A stretch of 37,757 nt of DNA from Oscillospiraceae bacterium. GTDB taxonomy: Bacteria; Bacillota; Clostridia; Oscillospirales; Acutalibacteraceae. Shown here piece after piece: positions 26,495-34,702 of this stretch (positions are counted from its first letter, which is position 1; every line of letters begins with the position of its first letter). The notes under the pieces were generated by a model, which saw nothing but the letters and a program-made list of their open reading frames with translations, was not told where the DNA came from and did no database searches. Made by a program: the position numbers and the translations under genes. Location: contig SVQH01000030.1 in the NCBI GenBank assembly GCA_015065425.1, forward strand, positions 1 to 37,757, given 5' to 3'.

Positions 26495-27346
26495 TTACAC
26501 AAACATTAATATCAGAAGTGCGGCAAAGGATACTGCCACACCTAAAATTTCTCTCTTTGACGGCTTATCGGGAGTAAAGAAGCTTATCACCGTGGAAATT
26601 ATCATAACTCCGCCCGTAACAAAGGGGTACTGAGCAGATGCCGGGATATGTGCAAGAGCAATAAGTAAAAGGAAATTTGCTACTCTGCAAAGCACTCCGT
26701 AGCCACCCATGCTGAAAACTGCTTTTTTAGTAAGCTTCTTACCCTTTTCCTTCACAAAGGGCAGGAAAAGAAGCGATATCACGAGAGTGGCAACAGATAT
26801 CAGAACGGAATAACCCGCTTCGGAAGTTTTTTCATAAGGTGAATTCTGAAAAACCGTTGAAAGAACACCGGAAAGACCGTTTAAGACAAATACTCCCATG
26901 TAATAAATATAGCCTGATTTCTGCTCTCCTTTTTTTACAGTAAGCAGGAGCGACAGTATAATGAGAGCAAAACACAATGCCTTTCCCGCAGTGAAGTCCT
27001 CTTCATAAAAAAGAAGACCTGTCACCGAAGGCAGTATCATACCGCCAAGCATAGCAAACATCGAATACAGAGAAAGGTTTATCCGACCGAGAGATTTAAG
27101 ACTGAAATATGTATAACCGATGGAATCAAGTGCAGCTAAAAAAGCCATCAACATGGAAAAATGCGTATATTCTATCTTAAATCCGTTGATTATAAGAAGC
27201 ACGACAAGTCCTGCAAGAGACGAGCCTGCAGAAAAAACAAACATCGCCCGAATCCCGTTACCGTACTCCTTCTCAAATATTCCGTTAAATAAAAACTGGA
27301 AGCTGAACATAGTAACAGCCGCCAGAAGTAAACCGTAATAAATCAT
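26495..27346 (-). CDS. EamA/DMT-superfamily membrane transporter
   Basis: 283 aa from ATG 27346 (MIYYGLLLAA). A second possible start at 27364 lies in the end of the adjacent inverted-repeat element and would add six residues. About ten hydrophobic helices in two five-helix halves, rich in Gly/Ser, as in drug/metabolite transporters. The likely cargo is a small metabolite of the surrounding catabolic genes; direction and cargo cannot be read from sequence. Neither start has a strong ribosome site. Confidence 0.85.
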   Translation of the reverse strand: MIYYGLLLAAVTMFSFQFLFNGIFEKEYGNGIRAMFVFSAGSSLAGLVVLLIINGFKIEYTHFSMLMAFLAALDSIGYTYFSLKSLGRINLSLYSMFAMLGGMILPSVTGLLFYEEDFTAGKALCFALIILSLLLTVKKGEQKSGYIYYMGVFVLNGLSGVLSTVFQNSPYEKTSEAGYSVLISVATLVISLLFLPFVKEKGKKLTKKAVFSMGGYGVLCRVANFLLLIALAHIPASAQYPFVTGGVMIISTVISFFTPDKPSKREILGVAVSFAALLILMFV

Positions 27347-27357
27347 AAAAACACCAA

Positions 27358-27462
27358 AAATCATAATTTATATGCGAATTTGCCTTGAGTTACTGTAAGG
27401 TGTCGTCCCCTACAAATTCGGCATGTTCGCCCACATCAAACATTAATAATAAATTATGATTT
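27358..27462. repeat. 105-bp miniature inverted-repeat element
   Basis: Perfect 14-bp terminal inverted repeats AAATCATAATTTAT (27358-27371) and ATAAATTATGATTT (27449-27462). The inside includes CGAATTTG and CAAATTCG in opposite orientation and, on the minus strand, GTAGGGGACGACACC, a core that I recall from short dispersed repeats of Clostridia. No coding capacity. One end supplies the final codons and TAA stop of the esterase, and the other overlaps the first possible start of the EamA gene. Related copies lie at 5901-5978 and, as a single end, at 34590-34606. Confidence 0.75.
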
Positions 27463-28074
27463 ACTCAACAGCCAATCAATTAATTCTGCTTTGTAGGTAT
27501 AGTCCCATGCGTTATGTCCTACACCGGGAAGACGGGTGTAGATATAATCTCTTCCCGCCGCTTCAAGCTTTTCGGCAATTTCGTCGGAATAGAATACATT
27601 TACGACGGTATCGGCATCTCCGTGCACCATCCACACAGGCATGGTTATCATAGAAGCATTCCAAGGCATACCTCCGCCGCATACGGGAGCTATTGCGGCA
27701 AAAAGCTCTTTTTTTGCCATAGCAGTAAGCCATGTACCGTAGCCACCCATACTGATACCCGTAAGATACACTCTTTTTTTGTCTGCCTTGTAAAACTCAA
27801 TTTTTTCTTCAATAAAACGAAGAATTGATTCAACCCTTGCAGTCCAGAAAGTATCCGAGGGGCATTGAGGCATTATAAAAATGCATTCTCTGTCGTTATT
27901 TTCAAGAAATTTTGAAAAGCCGTGCACATCCACCAATGCCAGCTCGTCTTTTCCGTTTCCTCTCTCCCCTGCTCCGTGAAGCTGAAAAACTATGGGGAGT
28001 CCCTCTTTCATTTGTTCGGGAGAATATTCAACATAAGAGAAAATCTCATTTTCCGTATATTCCTTTCTTATCAT
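27454..28074 (-). CDS. Alpha/beta hydrolase (carboxylesterase/prolyl-oligopeptidase-like)
   Basis: 206 aa from ATG 28074; another ATG at 28092 is possible but lies deeper in the upstream gene. The nucleophile elbow is GISMGG (catalytic Ser), the oxyanion-type motif FQLHGAGERG precedes it, and MVHGDADTVV plus GVGHNAWDYTY give the Asp and His. No signal peptide, so cytosolic. It resembles the 'dienelactone hydrolase/PHB depolymerase-like' esterases; substrate unknown. The gene overlaps the end of the HAD gene. Its last two codons and stop lie in the inverted-repeat element. Confidence 0.88.
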   Translation of the reverse strand: MIRKEYTENEIFSYVEYSPEQMKEGLPIVFQLHGAGERGNGKDELALVDVHGFSKFLENNDRECIFIMPQCPSDTFWTARVESILRFIEEKIEFYKADKKRVYLTGISMGGYGTWLTAMAKKELFAAIAPVCGGGMPWNASMITMPVWMVHGDADTVVNVFYSDEIAEKLEAAGRDYIYTRLPGVGHNAWDYTYKAELIDWLLSKS

Positions 28075-28075
28075 A

Positions 28076-28807
28076 TCATATCTCTCTTTCAATAAGCTCT
28101 TCTATACTTACGGTGATGTTATCGGCAATTTTCTTTATTTCCTCAACACCGTTTTCCATTGCATAAGAATAAAATTCTTTTATCATCGCTTCATCGTTTA
28201 TATTGTCCCCAACGGCAATGACATCCTCATATTTTCCGTCAGCTTTATCAAGGAGAATATATATTCCCCGTGCCTTGTCCATACCTGCAGGAACAATATC
28301 TATACATGTCCCGTTCTGAAGGGGATTTAGATATTCTCCGAATTTTTCCCGCACTTTTTCCGTAACAACGGCTGCCTTTTCAAAACTGTCCAGTGCCGTA
28401 CTTATCTGATTAAAGGAAGAAAACTTTATATCGGGAGTATAATCAATACCTTTTTCTTCAGGGAACGATTCGTTTTTTATTCTTAAAAACTCGTCACCGC
28501 AGAAGAAAACAAAGGGACAACCGAGTGAGAAAAGAAACTCGGTCAATTCGTTACCTATATTTTTTTCACAGCGGACATCACTCACGGTATTATAATCCTT
28601 ATCGGTTATCACAGCACCGTTACAGCCGAGAAAAAAGTCTATGGGAATTCCTTTTTCCTTCAGTTCACAAAAGAAGTTCTTCTGCCTTCCGCTGACGATA
28701 CAGAATAAATTCCCTTTTTTCTGCCATTTTTTAATTGCTTCTATTTTCTTTTCCGTAATTCCCCCGTGATTGAGAGTTCCGTCATAATCACTGCAAATTA
28801 TTTTCAT
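28076..28807 (-). CDS. HAD-superfamily phosphatase (Cof-type)
   Basis: 243 aa from ATG 28807, with TTTGAGG upstream, overlapping the stop of the TIM-barrel gene. Motif I is DYDGT with the catalytic Asp, followed by IVSGR (motif II Ser) and VGDNINDEAMI (motif IV acidic pair). The mid-domain insertion places it among Cof-type phosphatases, which cleave sugar phosphates or flavin/PLP phosphates. Substrate unknown; given its neighbours a sugar phosphate is likely. Confidence 0.9.
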   Translation of the reverse strand: MKIICSDYDGTLNHGGITEKKIEAIKKWQKKGNLFCIVSGRQKNFFCELKEKGIPIDFFLGCNGAVITDKDYNTVSDVRCEKNIGNELTEFLFSLGCPFVFFCGDEFLRIKNESFPEEKGIDYTPDIKFSSFNQISTALDSFEKAAVVTEKVREKFGEYLNPLQNGTCIDIVPAGMDKARGIYILLDKADGKYEDVIAVGDNINDEAMIKEFYSYAMENGVEEIKKIADNITVSIEELIEREI

Positions 28808-28808
28808 A

Positions 28809-29672
28809 TTATAAAGCCTCAAACATATCTGCCATTTTTCTTACTGCTGCATAAAGGTCTTTTATGCCGTCAAAAACATTGTCAGCATTGAGCTTTTTAA
28901 GATAGCTGTCTGCCTCAAGAGTGAAATAACCCTGATAATTTATACTTTTGAGTGCTCTTACGACCTTAGTAAAATCAATATTCATTGAAAACGGTATCTG
29001 ATGGGAATCGTGCCACATATCGTTATCATGGATATGAAGTGCCTGCAAAGAAGAACCGAGAGTATGTATCATCTTTTCAGCCGTGGTATCAAGTCCCTTC
29101 ATCTCTGCATGTCCGATATCAAGACAGGCTACAAGGAAGGGGTCATTGACAGCATCTATGTGAGCTTTGAAGTCATCGTGATGAGAACAGGCAGCAGCGG
29201 TTGCATGGTCTGTCTTATCATCCCAGTTCCACATATTTTCGGTGGCAATTTTAACATTATGTTCCTTTGCAAAGGGCAGAAGTTCAAAATACATCTCGGC
29301 ATTTTCTGCAGCCGATTTATTGTTATCGGGATGAATTACACAAATCTCACCGCCTGCCTCGGCAGTACATTCAATGGCTCTTTTAAGATGATCTCTTATA
29401 GGCTTTACCCGAACGGGAAAGGGGGCATGGGACTGGTTGCAGACAATGCCGTTGTCAAGACCTATCTGCTTTAATCTTCTTGCAAATTTAAGATAATCGT
29501 TTCCTGCAAGAGGGTGGGAATTGGGGCGAAGCTCACCCTTATCCCAATCGTAGCTGCACATCGTGAACATAGAAAAATCCCATGCATCAAAACCTGCTTT
29601 TGCTATAAGTTCAACAGTTTTTTCTTCACCTATATAATTTGAAGCTACTTCAATCTGGGTTGAAACCTTCAT
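28809..29672 (-). CDS. Sugar phosphate isomerase/epimerase (xylose isomerase-like TIM barrel)
   Basis: 287 aa. Metal ligands of the family are visible: Glu in ATENMWNW, Asp in ACLDIGHAE, His in LHIHDND, Glu in TLEADS. The substrate is unknown and the protein is clearly distinct from the paralogue at 18992. It starts 17 bases after the GatD-like gene and is followed by overlapping HAD and esterase genes, so a single transcript from 33086 or 31770 through this point is plausible. Confidence 0.88.
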   Translation of the reverse strand: MKVSTQIEVASNYIGEEKTVELIAKAGFDAWDFSMFTMCSYDWDKGELRPNSHPLAGNDYLKFARRLKQIGLDNGIVCNQSHAPFPVRVKPIRDHLKRAIECTAEAGGEICVIHPDNNKSAAENAEMYFELLPFAKEHNVKIATENMWNWDDKTDHATAAACSHHDDFKAHIDAVNDPFLVACLDIGHAEMKGLDTTAEKMIHTLGSSLQALHIHDNDMWHDSHQIPFSMNIDFTKVVRALKSINYQGYFTLEADSYLKKLNADNVFDGIKDLYAAVRKMADMFEAL

Positions 29673-29689
29673 ATTTACACCACCTGACT

Positions 29690-30397
29690 TCAGAATTTTA
29701 TCTTCGGATCTTCAAATTCCGAAAGTCTTTTATTATAAGCTTCCATTGCTTCTTCTCTGAATGCCGCTTTTTCCTTGCCGCCTGCAAGAGATATCAGATG
29801 TTCAGTAAAAAGGGGATTTAGAGGAAGAATGGGACCGAGACAAGTGGTACATATAAGATTTTTCTTTCTCATACCTTCAAGCTTACTCTCTTTATTGATA
29901 CCGTCACCCCTTATCATTTTAAGGAAGAAACAATCGGAATTGTCTCCGTAAATAAAACTGAACTGGGAACGGAAGCCCACTATTTTTATTCCGTCGGTCT
30001 CACCAAGCACTTTGCCGTTATATCTTTTGAAAAGGTCTGTCTTTACGCTGAAAGGGAAAAATCCCAGTGCTTTTACCTCTTTTTTCTCTGTAATATATTC
30101 TATTTTATCACAAAAAAGCTCCGCAGCATTTCCCGTTGCAAGAATTACAGTACCCTTTTCGGTAAGTTCATTCAGTCTATGCTTCAGAGGTTCAAAAATG
30201 CCGAGAACCCTTCTCTGCATTTCTTCACTCATAGAGCCTAAGAGAATGATGTCGGGCTCATTCTTCACAAAATAAGGTTCACTGCAAAGGTCTGTATAAA
30301 TAAACTCTGCTTCGGGAAGGCTGAGACGCAGATATTCTGCATTCTGTGCATCACCGTAAAGACCGCATACTTCGGGATAAAGAATTTCAACTGTCAT
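29690..30397 (-). CDS. GatD-like class I glutamine amidotransferase without catalytic Cys and His
   Basis: 235 aa. In Gram-positives GatD strips ammonia from glutamine for MurT to amidate the D-Glu of lipid II. The overall match is clear: IVGF, and CLGPILPLNP against the family YLHGP-LLP-NP. But the nucleophile elbow, ICGGYQ in active GatD, reads ATGNAA here (Thr88 in place of Cys), and the catalytic His of LHGP is Leu187. The segment that is usually GFENHGG reads GFRSQFS. So this protein should not hydrolyse glutamine. It overlaps the MurT-like gene by one base (TAATG), so the two are co-made. Family comparison is from memory. Confidence 0.8.
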   Translation of the reverse strand: MTVEILYPEVCGLYGDAQNAEYLRLSLPEAEFIYTDLCSEPYFVKNEPDIILLGSMSEEMQRRVLGIFEPLKHRLNELTEKGTVILATGNAAELFCDKIEYITEKKEVKALGFFPFSVKTDLFKRYNGKVLGETDGIKIVGFRSQFSFIYGDNSDCFFLKMIRGDGINKESKLEGMRKKNLICTTCLGPILPLNPLFTEHLISLAGGKEKAAFREEAMEAYNKRLSEFEDPKIKF

Positions 30398-31770
30398 TAT
30401 TTTGTTCCCTCCCCTAAGTTTTTGAGCTGAACACGCATTTTGTCAGCATCAGGCTGTCTGTAAAGCTCGTAAAGCACATATATGTCATTGAATTTTTCGG
30501 TATCTATAAGACTTACTGCCTTTGTGACATCCTCGCAAAGAACTATTTTGTCCTTTGAAACACCCTGAATAAGTGCCCTTAAAAGCTGGTCACGGCATCT
30601 GGGACCCGCAAAAATTATCTGAGCAATACTCTCATCCTTAAGATAAGAGTAATCGCAGTCATAAAGCCAACAGGTACTTTCACTTTCTCCGATGTTATCA
30701 TGAAGGTCATCAACATCAATAATAAGAAGCTTGTTTTTAACGGGGATGGATGCCATATAGCTGTAGCATCTTGCACAGGCAATGGGATTTTGTCCCTTTG
30801 CCATCTGGAAAGTAATATTGAGTTTACCTGCCTTCATGGTGTCAAATCTTGTTTTTACAATCTCTGACTCACTGAAACCTTTTTCTGTTTGAGAAATATC
30901 CAGCCCTGCTTCCGTAAGAAGTGCTATGGCACCTGCAAAGTTATAAACATTTACTATGTTATCGTTTATAAGATTGAAGGTATGCTCTTTTCCTTTGAGA
31001 GAAACGGTAAACTTTTCATTTTCACGGTCAATGTCAGTCACAAGATAGTCTCTTTCGGGAGATTTTACCTGACATGAAGTACAGTGCATCCTGCCGATAT
31101 GGTTATATCTGAGATATTCACTTTCAAGAAGATTTCCGCACTCGGGGCAGTAAACAATATCACTTAAAAACGGCTTTTCGCTGATTTCGGGCTTTTCGGC
31201 ATCAAGACCGAAATAAACCCTGTTCTTACACTGCTTTGCAAGTGAAGCAGTTATAAGGTCATCGCCGTTGAGTATAAGCTTCGTCTTTTCGGGAAGAGAA
31301 GACGAAATTATATAGCTTATAAATCCCGTATGAGCGTTTCTCTTGATGGAGTCACGCATAATGTTGTTTACAACAAGAAAATCGGGCTTTATATAGGGAT
31401 ATACAAGAAGTGAAGACCGCTCGTCCACCTCAAGCACCGCAATTTTTTTCTTCGCTCTGCCCAGAATATCCGAATCGGCAAGAAGAGCCGCGGCGACACC
31501 TGCCTGAACATTTGAACCGAAGGAATTATTAGTTATGTCATATCCGTTTTTTGTAAAAACTGAAGCAAGAAGATTGCTGACCGTAGTCTTACCGTTAGTA
31601 CCCGTGACACAAATGACGGTCTCAGGCATTTTAAGATGACCTAAAAAATCCTTTGATATTTTAAGTGCAACCTCACCCGGAAGATAAGTTGCATTTCTTC
31701 CGAGCATCTTCAGAAGAAGACGTGCAAGCTTTGCCATAAACAATGCAATAAAAAAACGTAATTTATTCAT
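30397..31770 (-). CDS. MurT-like Mur ligase with zinc ribbon and DUF1727 domain, divergent
   Basis: 457 aa from ATG 31770; a second ATG at 31779 sits too close to the AGGGA site. MurT uses ATP to amidate lipid II together with GatD. Seen: the family N-terminus (MAKLARLLLKMLGRN), ATP loop GTNGKTT (57-63), a Cys4 zinc ribbon (Cys208, 211, 230, 233) inserted in the Mur domain as in true MurT, and a DUF1727 C-terminus. Odd: the usual RDQLDRYGE is RDSIKRNAH, and the NP(V/A)G-N segment is NPIACARC. The divergence parallels that of its GatD partner. Function may differ from standard iso-glutamine formation. Confidence 0.82.
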   Translation of the reverse strand: MNKLRFFIALFMAKLARLLLKMLGRNATYLPGEVALKISKDFLGHLKMPETVICVTGTNGKTTVSNLLASVFTKNGYDITNNSFGSNVQAGVAAALLADSDILGRAKKKIAVLEVDERSSLLVYPYIKPDFLVVNNIMRDSIKRNAHTGFISYIISSSLPEKTKLILNGDDLITASLAKQCKNRVYFGLDAEKPEISEKPFLSDIVYCPECGNLLESEYLRYNHIGRMHCTSCQVKSPERDYLVTDIDRENEKFTVSLKGKEHTFNLINDNIVNVYNFAGAIALLTEAGLDISQTEKGFSESEIVKTRFDTMKAGKLNITFQMAKGQNPIACARCYSYMASIPVKNKLLIIDVDDLHDNIGESESTCWLYDCDYSYLKDESIAQIIFAGPRCRDQLLRALIQGVSKDKIVLCEDVTKAVSLIDTEKFNDIYVLYELYRQPDADKMRVQLKNLGEGTK

Positions 31771-31803
31771 AAATTTCATTTCCCTGTATTATAATTAATT
31801 GCC

Positions 31804-31825
31804 GTCGGGAAAAAGCTTTCCCGAC
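31804..31825. other. 9-bp perfect hairpin between the aminotransferase and MurT-like genes
   Basis: GTCGGGAAA and TTTCCCGAC around a 4-base loop. On the minus strand it is followed by GGCAATTAATTATAAT rather than a T-run. It may be a partial terminator, a processing site, or part of the leader of the MurT-like gene. TATAAT just after it could be a -10 box, but no -35 is seen. Confidence 0.5.
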
Positions 31826-31835
31826 AGCATTATTA

Positions 31836-33086
31836 TCAAAGAATAGCCTTTATGCTTTCTTTAAGTATCTGAAGTCCCTTCATGAGAACATCATCCTCAA
31901 TTACAAGAGGAGGCATGAGCTTAAGAACATTGTTATCTCTGCCGACTCTTTCAACAATAAGACCGTTCTTGAAGCATTCCGCAATAAGAGCCTTTGTCAT
32001 ATCCCCGTCAAACTGAGAAAAATCAACACCCCAGATAAGACCGACACCTCTGAAAGAAATACGACTGTCAAGAGGGCATACCTCATTTTGAAGGAAAGAA
32101 GCTACAATATCGCCTTTTCTCTGAACTTCCTTTTCAACATTTTCCTCAACTATCTTGCGAAGACCTTCTTTACCCGCAATAAGGGAAAGCTGGTTTCCTC
32201 TGAAAGTACCCGTATGCTCACCGGGTGTCCATATATCAAGCTCCTCCTTGAAGAGAACAAGAGCAAGAGGCATACCGAAGCCGCCGATGGACTTTGAAAG
32301 TGTTACCATATCAGGTACGATACCTGCCTTTTCAAATGAGAAGAATGTACCTGTTCTCGCATTTCCTACCTGAATTTCATCAGCAATAAGAAGAATGTCG
32401 TGCTTTGTGCAAAGTTCTCTTAAAGCCTTTAAGAAATCCGCTTCAAATGCATATATACCGCCGTCAGCCTGAACACATTCAAGAATAACTGCGGCAGGCT
32501 TTTCAACACCTGAATGGTCATCTGTGAGAAGAGTCTCCATATACTTTATCACATCAAGCTCGGGGAACATATAGGGAGCAGGAATATGAGTCACATTGTG
32601 AAGAGCCTGTCCCGCACCTTCTCTTGAAGAAGCATCGGTTGTAAGAGAAAGAGCACCCAGCGTCATTCCGTGGAAAGCACCCATAAAAGCAAAAATGTTT
32701 TCTCTCTTTTTATTTTTTCTTGCAAGTTTTATTGCAGCCTCTACGGCATTTGTACCTGTAGGACCTGCAAACTGTATCTTATAGCTGAAGCCTCTGGGCT
32801 TTAATATATTTTCCTGGAAATATTCAATAAAATCTCTCTTGGGAGCGGTATACATATCCATTGAATGAACAATACCGTCATTCTGAAGATATTCAATTAC
32901 TTTTTCTACCATACAATCGGGATTGTGACCGTAATTGAGTGCACCTGCACCTGCAAAAAAGTCAACATATTCCTTGCCGTCCTCGTCTGTCATAACAGCA
33001 CCCTTTGCCTTTGTAAAAACAGTGGGAAAACTGCGGCAGTATGAACGTACATTTGATTCATAACTTTCAAAAGCTTTTGTATTCAT
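31836..33086 (-). CDS. EctB-type class III aminotransferase (L-2,4-diaminobutyrate:2-oxoglutarate)
   Basis: 416 aa, the length of EctB. EctB makes or uses L-2,4-diaminobutyrate by swapping an amino group with aspartate semialdehyde. The similarity to EctB, as I recall it, is close along the whole chain: the SFPTVFTKAKGA start, FFAGAGALNYGHNP, GPTGTNAVEAAIKLAR, and a TLSKSIGGFGMPLA segment with the PLP lysine. Other ectoine genes (ectA, ectC) are absent from the window, so ectoine synthesis is not supported. A promoter lies at 33159-33131. The next genes are the MurT/GatD-like pair after 65 bases. Related class III aminotransferases with other substrates cannot be excluded. Confidence 0.85.
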   Translation of the reverse strand: MNTKAFESYESNVRSYCRSFPTVFTKAKGAVMTDEDGKEYVDFFAGAGALNYGHNPDCMVEKVIEYLQNDGIVHSMDMYTAPKRDFIEYFQENILKPRGFSYKIQFAGPTGTNAVEAAIKLARKNKKRENIFAFMGAFHGMTLGALSLTTDASSREGAGQALHNVTHIPAPYMFPELDVIKYMETLLTDDHSGVEKPAAVILECVQADGGIYAFEADFLKALRELCTKHDILLIADEIQVGNARTGTFFSFEKAGIVPDMVTLSKSIGGFGMPLALVLFKEELDIWTPGEHTGTFRGNQLSLIAGKEGLRKIVEENVEKEVQRKGDIVASFLQNEVCPLDSRISFRGVGLIWGVDFSQFDGDMTKALIAECFKNGLIVERVGRDNNVLKLMPPLVIEDDVLMKGLQILKESIKAIL

Positions 33087-33130
33087 ATCAACACTCTTTT
33101 CTGATAATTAGTCATTTAACGGCATCTTAA

Positions 33131-33159
33131 AGTATATCACAGTAAAAATTCAAAATCAA
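33131..33159 (-). promoter_or_regulatory. Promoter of the EctB-type aminotransferase gene
   Basis: TTGATT at 33159-33154 and TATACT at 33136-33131, 17-base spacer, about 45 bases before the ATG. It diverges from the M28 peptidase promoter about 80 bases away. Confidence 0.75.
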
Positions 33160-33239
33160 GGTTCGTAATATAATAATTAAAAAAAACATAATATGAAAAT
33201 AAAAAATCTATTAATTTTCCCTATTTTTCTCCCGTACAT

Positions 33240-33269
33240 TTGACAATATGAAACAAGTATTGATATAAT
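33240..33269 (+). promoter_or_regulatory. Promoter of the M28 peptidase gene
   Basis: TTGACA at 33240-33245 and TATAAT at 33264-33269 with an 18-base spacer, about 34 bases before the start codon. Confidence 0.82.
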
Positions 33270-33302
33270 ATACTAAAAATATTTATCGGGGAAGTTACAA
33301 TT

Positions 33303-34496
33303 ATGAAGAATTTCAGAAAAAGTCTTTCGCTTCTTCTTGCATTGATGCTGTTTTTCTGCTGCTCTGTTAATGCTGAAGCAGCTTTCAGTTTTCTCGGGAT
33401 GCGTTCGGGTGATGTGGATTTTGACGGCAGTATTACCGCTGAGGATGCAAGACTCATTCTGCGTGCTGCGGTAAAACTTGACAGTCCCGCATGGTTTCTC
33501 AGGATATTTTATGACCTTGACTCGGACAGCCAAATAACATCAGCCGATGCAAGAACGGCACTGCGTATTGCCGTAGGACTCGAAGAACTCACGGAAAATA
33601 CATCCTCTTATGAAAAAATGATGTCGGGGATGCTTGAGGGAGTTTCACAGAAAAACCTCAACTCTCTTATGAAAAAACTGTGCAGTTTAGGCTCCCGCAG
33701 CATAATATATCCTAAAAATAATACGGCGGCTCAACAGTTTATCACAGATGAACTGACCTCATACGGATACGAACCGTCAAAACAGCTTTTCACCTATGCA
33801 TCCATTCAGACAGCAAACATCATTGCAACGCTGAATCCAGGCAAAAGCAAGGATATTCTTCTTCTGTGCACCCATTATGACTGCTGGGACGGTGCTGAAG
33901 GTGCAATAGATAATGCTTCAGGTGTTGCGGCAATGCTTCATGTAGCAAAGCTTCTCAAAGAATCGGACATTGAGCTTAACAAAGAGGTGCGTTTTGCTTT
34001 TCTGTCAGCGGAAGAATACGGCTATCACGGAGCCTATCATTATGTCAGCAAACTCTCAAGTGCTGAAAGAAACAGACTTATTGCCTTCAATGTGGATATG
34101 GCGGGCAACTCCGACCTCGGCGGCGGCCGCTGTCTCACAGTCAGCACAGAGCCTGTTTCGGGAAGCTATACATGGCGTGAAGCAAAGCACAACGACGTAA
34201 GCAAAGCCATAGATAAAGCCAAGAATTATCTCGGAAATATCGGAGAGGAAAAATATTATTCCCCTGTTGCTGCAGGAAGACACGACAGTGTTCCCTTCAG
34301 AGAAAACGGCATACCCGCCGTCACTCTCTCATGGAGAGAAATACGAAGCTCCGGTTCGTACGGTTCGGATTACGGTCTTGCCGCCCCCTCTCAGATACAT
34401 ACAACTCTCGACACTTATGAAAATTTCAACAATAAATCGCTTTTCAACACAACAAAGCTCATATTCGGCTCGGTTCTTACACTCTGTGCACAATAA
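33303..34496 (+). CDS. Secreted M28 zinc aminopeptidase with N-terminal dockerin
   Basis: 397 aa. Signal peptide (about 1-27), then a dockerin at about 34-95 (GDVDFDGSITAEDARLIL and DLDSDSQITSADARTAL), then an M28 peptidase domain. The co-catalytic zinc ligands are in order: His191 (HYD), Asp203 (IDNASG), Glu237/Glu238 (SAEE), Asp265 (NVDMAG), His366 (QIHTT). An extracellular aminopeptidase that probably docks to a cohesin scaffold. It is unusual that the dockerin is at the N-terminus. It is one of the few plus-strand genes, with its own promoter and a strong terminator, and lies between two minus-strand groups. Ribosome site GGGGAAG. Confidence 0.93.
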   Translation: MKNFRKSLSLLLALMLFFCCSVNAEAAFSFLGMRSGDVDFDGSITAEDARLILRAAVKLDSPAWFLRIFYDLDSDSQITSADARTALRIAVGLEELTENTSSYEKMMSGMLEGVSQKNLNSLMKKLCSLGSRSIIYPKNNTAAQQFITDELTSYGYEPSKQLFTYASIQTANIIATLNPGKSKDILLLCTHYDCWDGAEGAIDNASGVAAMLHVAKLLKESDIELNKEVRFAFLSAEEYGYHGAYHYVSKLSSAERNRLIAFNVDMAGNSDLGGGRCLTVSTEPVSGSYTWREAKHNDVSKAIDKAKNYLGNIGEEKYYSPVAAGRHDSVPFRENGIPAVTLSWREIRSSGSYGSDYGLAAPSQIHTTLDTYENFNNKSLFNTTKLIFGSVLTLCAQ

Positions 34497-34514
34497 CAAA
34501 AATTATTGAAAAAA

Positions 34515-34558
34515 ACACGGTTTCAGGTACTGAAAGTTTCCTGAGACCGTGTCGTTTT
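34515..34558. terminator. Terminator of the M28 peptidase gene (works in both directions by sequence)
   Basis: ACACGGTTTCAGG pairs with CCTGAGACCGTGT (one mismatch), followed by CGTTTT on the plus strand. On the minus strand the hairpin is followed by TTTTTTT. Confidence 0.85.
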
Positions 34559-34589
34559 AATACCTTTTACGGAAAGTTCAGATGATCCT

Positions 34590-34606
34590 TAAATCATAAT
34601 TTATAT
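34590..34606. repeat. Single end of the inverted-repeat element family
   Basis: TAAATCATAATTTATAT is the same as the outer end of the elements at 5901 and 27358. A second end is only vaguely visible (TTTAAATTACATTCTT near 34634), so this is probably a degenerate copy or an isolated end between two terminators. Confidence 0.5.
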
Positions 34607-34655
34607 AATTCCCCAACTTTCTGTAAAATCCTTTTAAATTACATTCTTTGCAACA

Positions 34656-34688
34656 AAAAAAACAACCCCGCAGGAAAACCTGTGGGGT
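34656..34688 (-). terminator. Terminator of the TM2-domain gene
   Basis: On the minus strand ACCCCACAGG pairs with CCTGCGGGGT (one G-U), followed by TG and a run of eight Ts. Confidence 0.9.
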
Positions 34689-34702
34689 CAGCGAAAAGTC
34701 AA

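Noticed and set aside
31804-31825. Intrinsic terminator splitting the aminotransferase from the MurT-like gene
   Set aside because: The stem is perfect but no T-run follows on the minus strand, so I list it only as a hairpin.
31836-33086. Ectoine biosynthesis operon
   Set aside because: Only an EctB-type gene is present; ectA and ectC are not in the window on either side.
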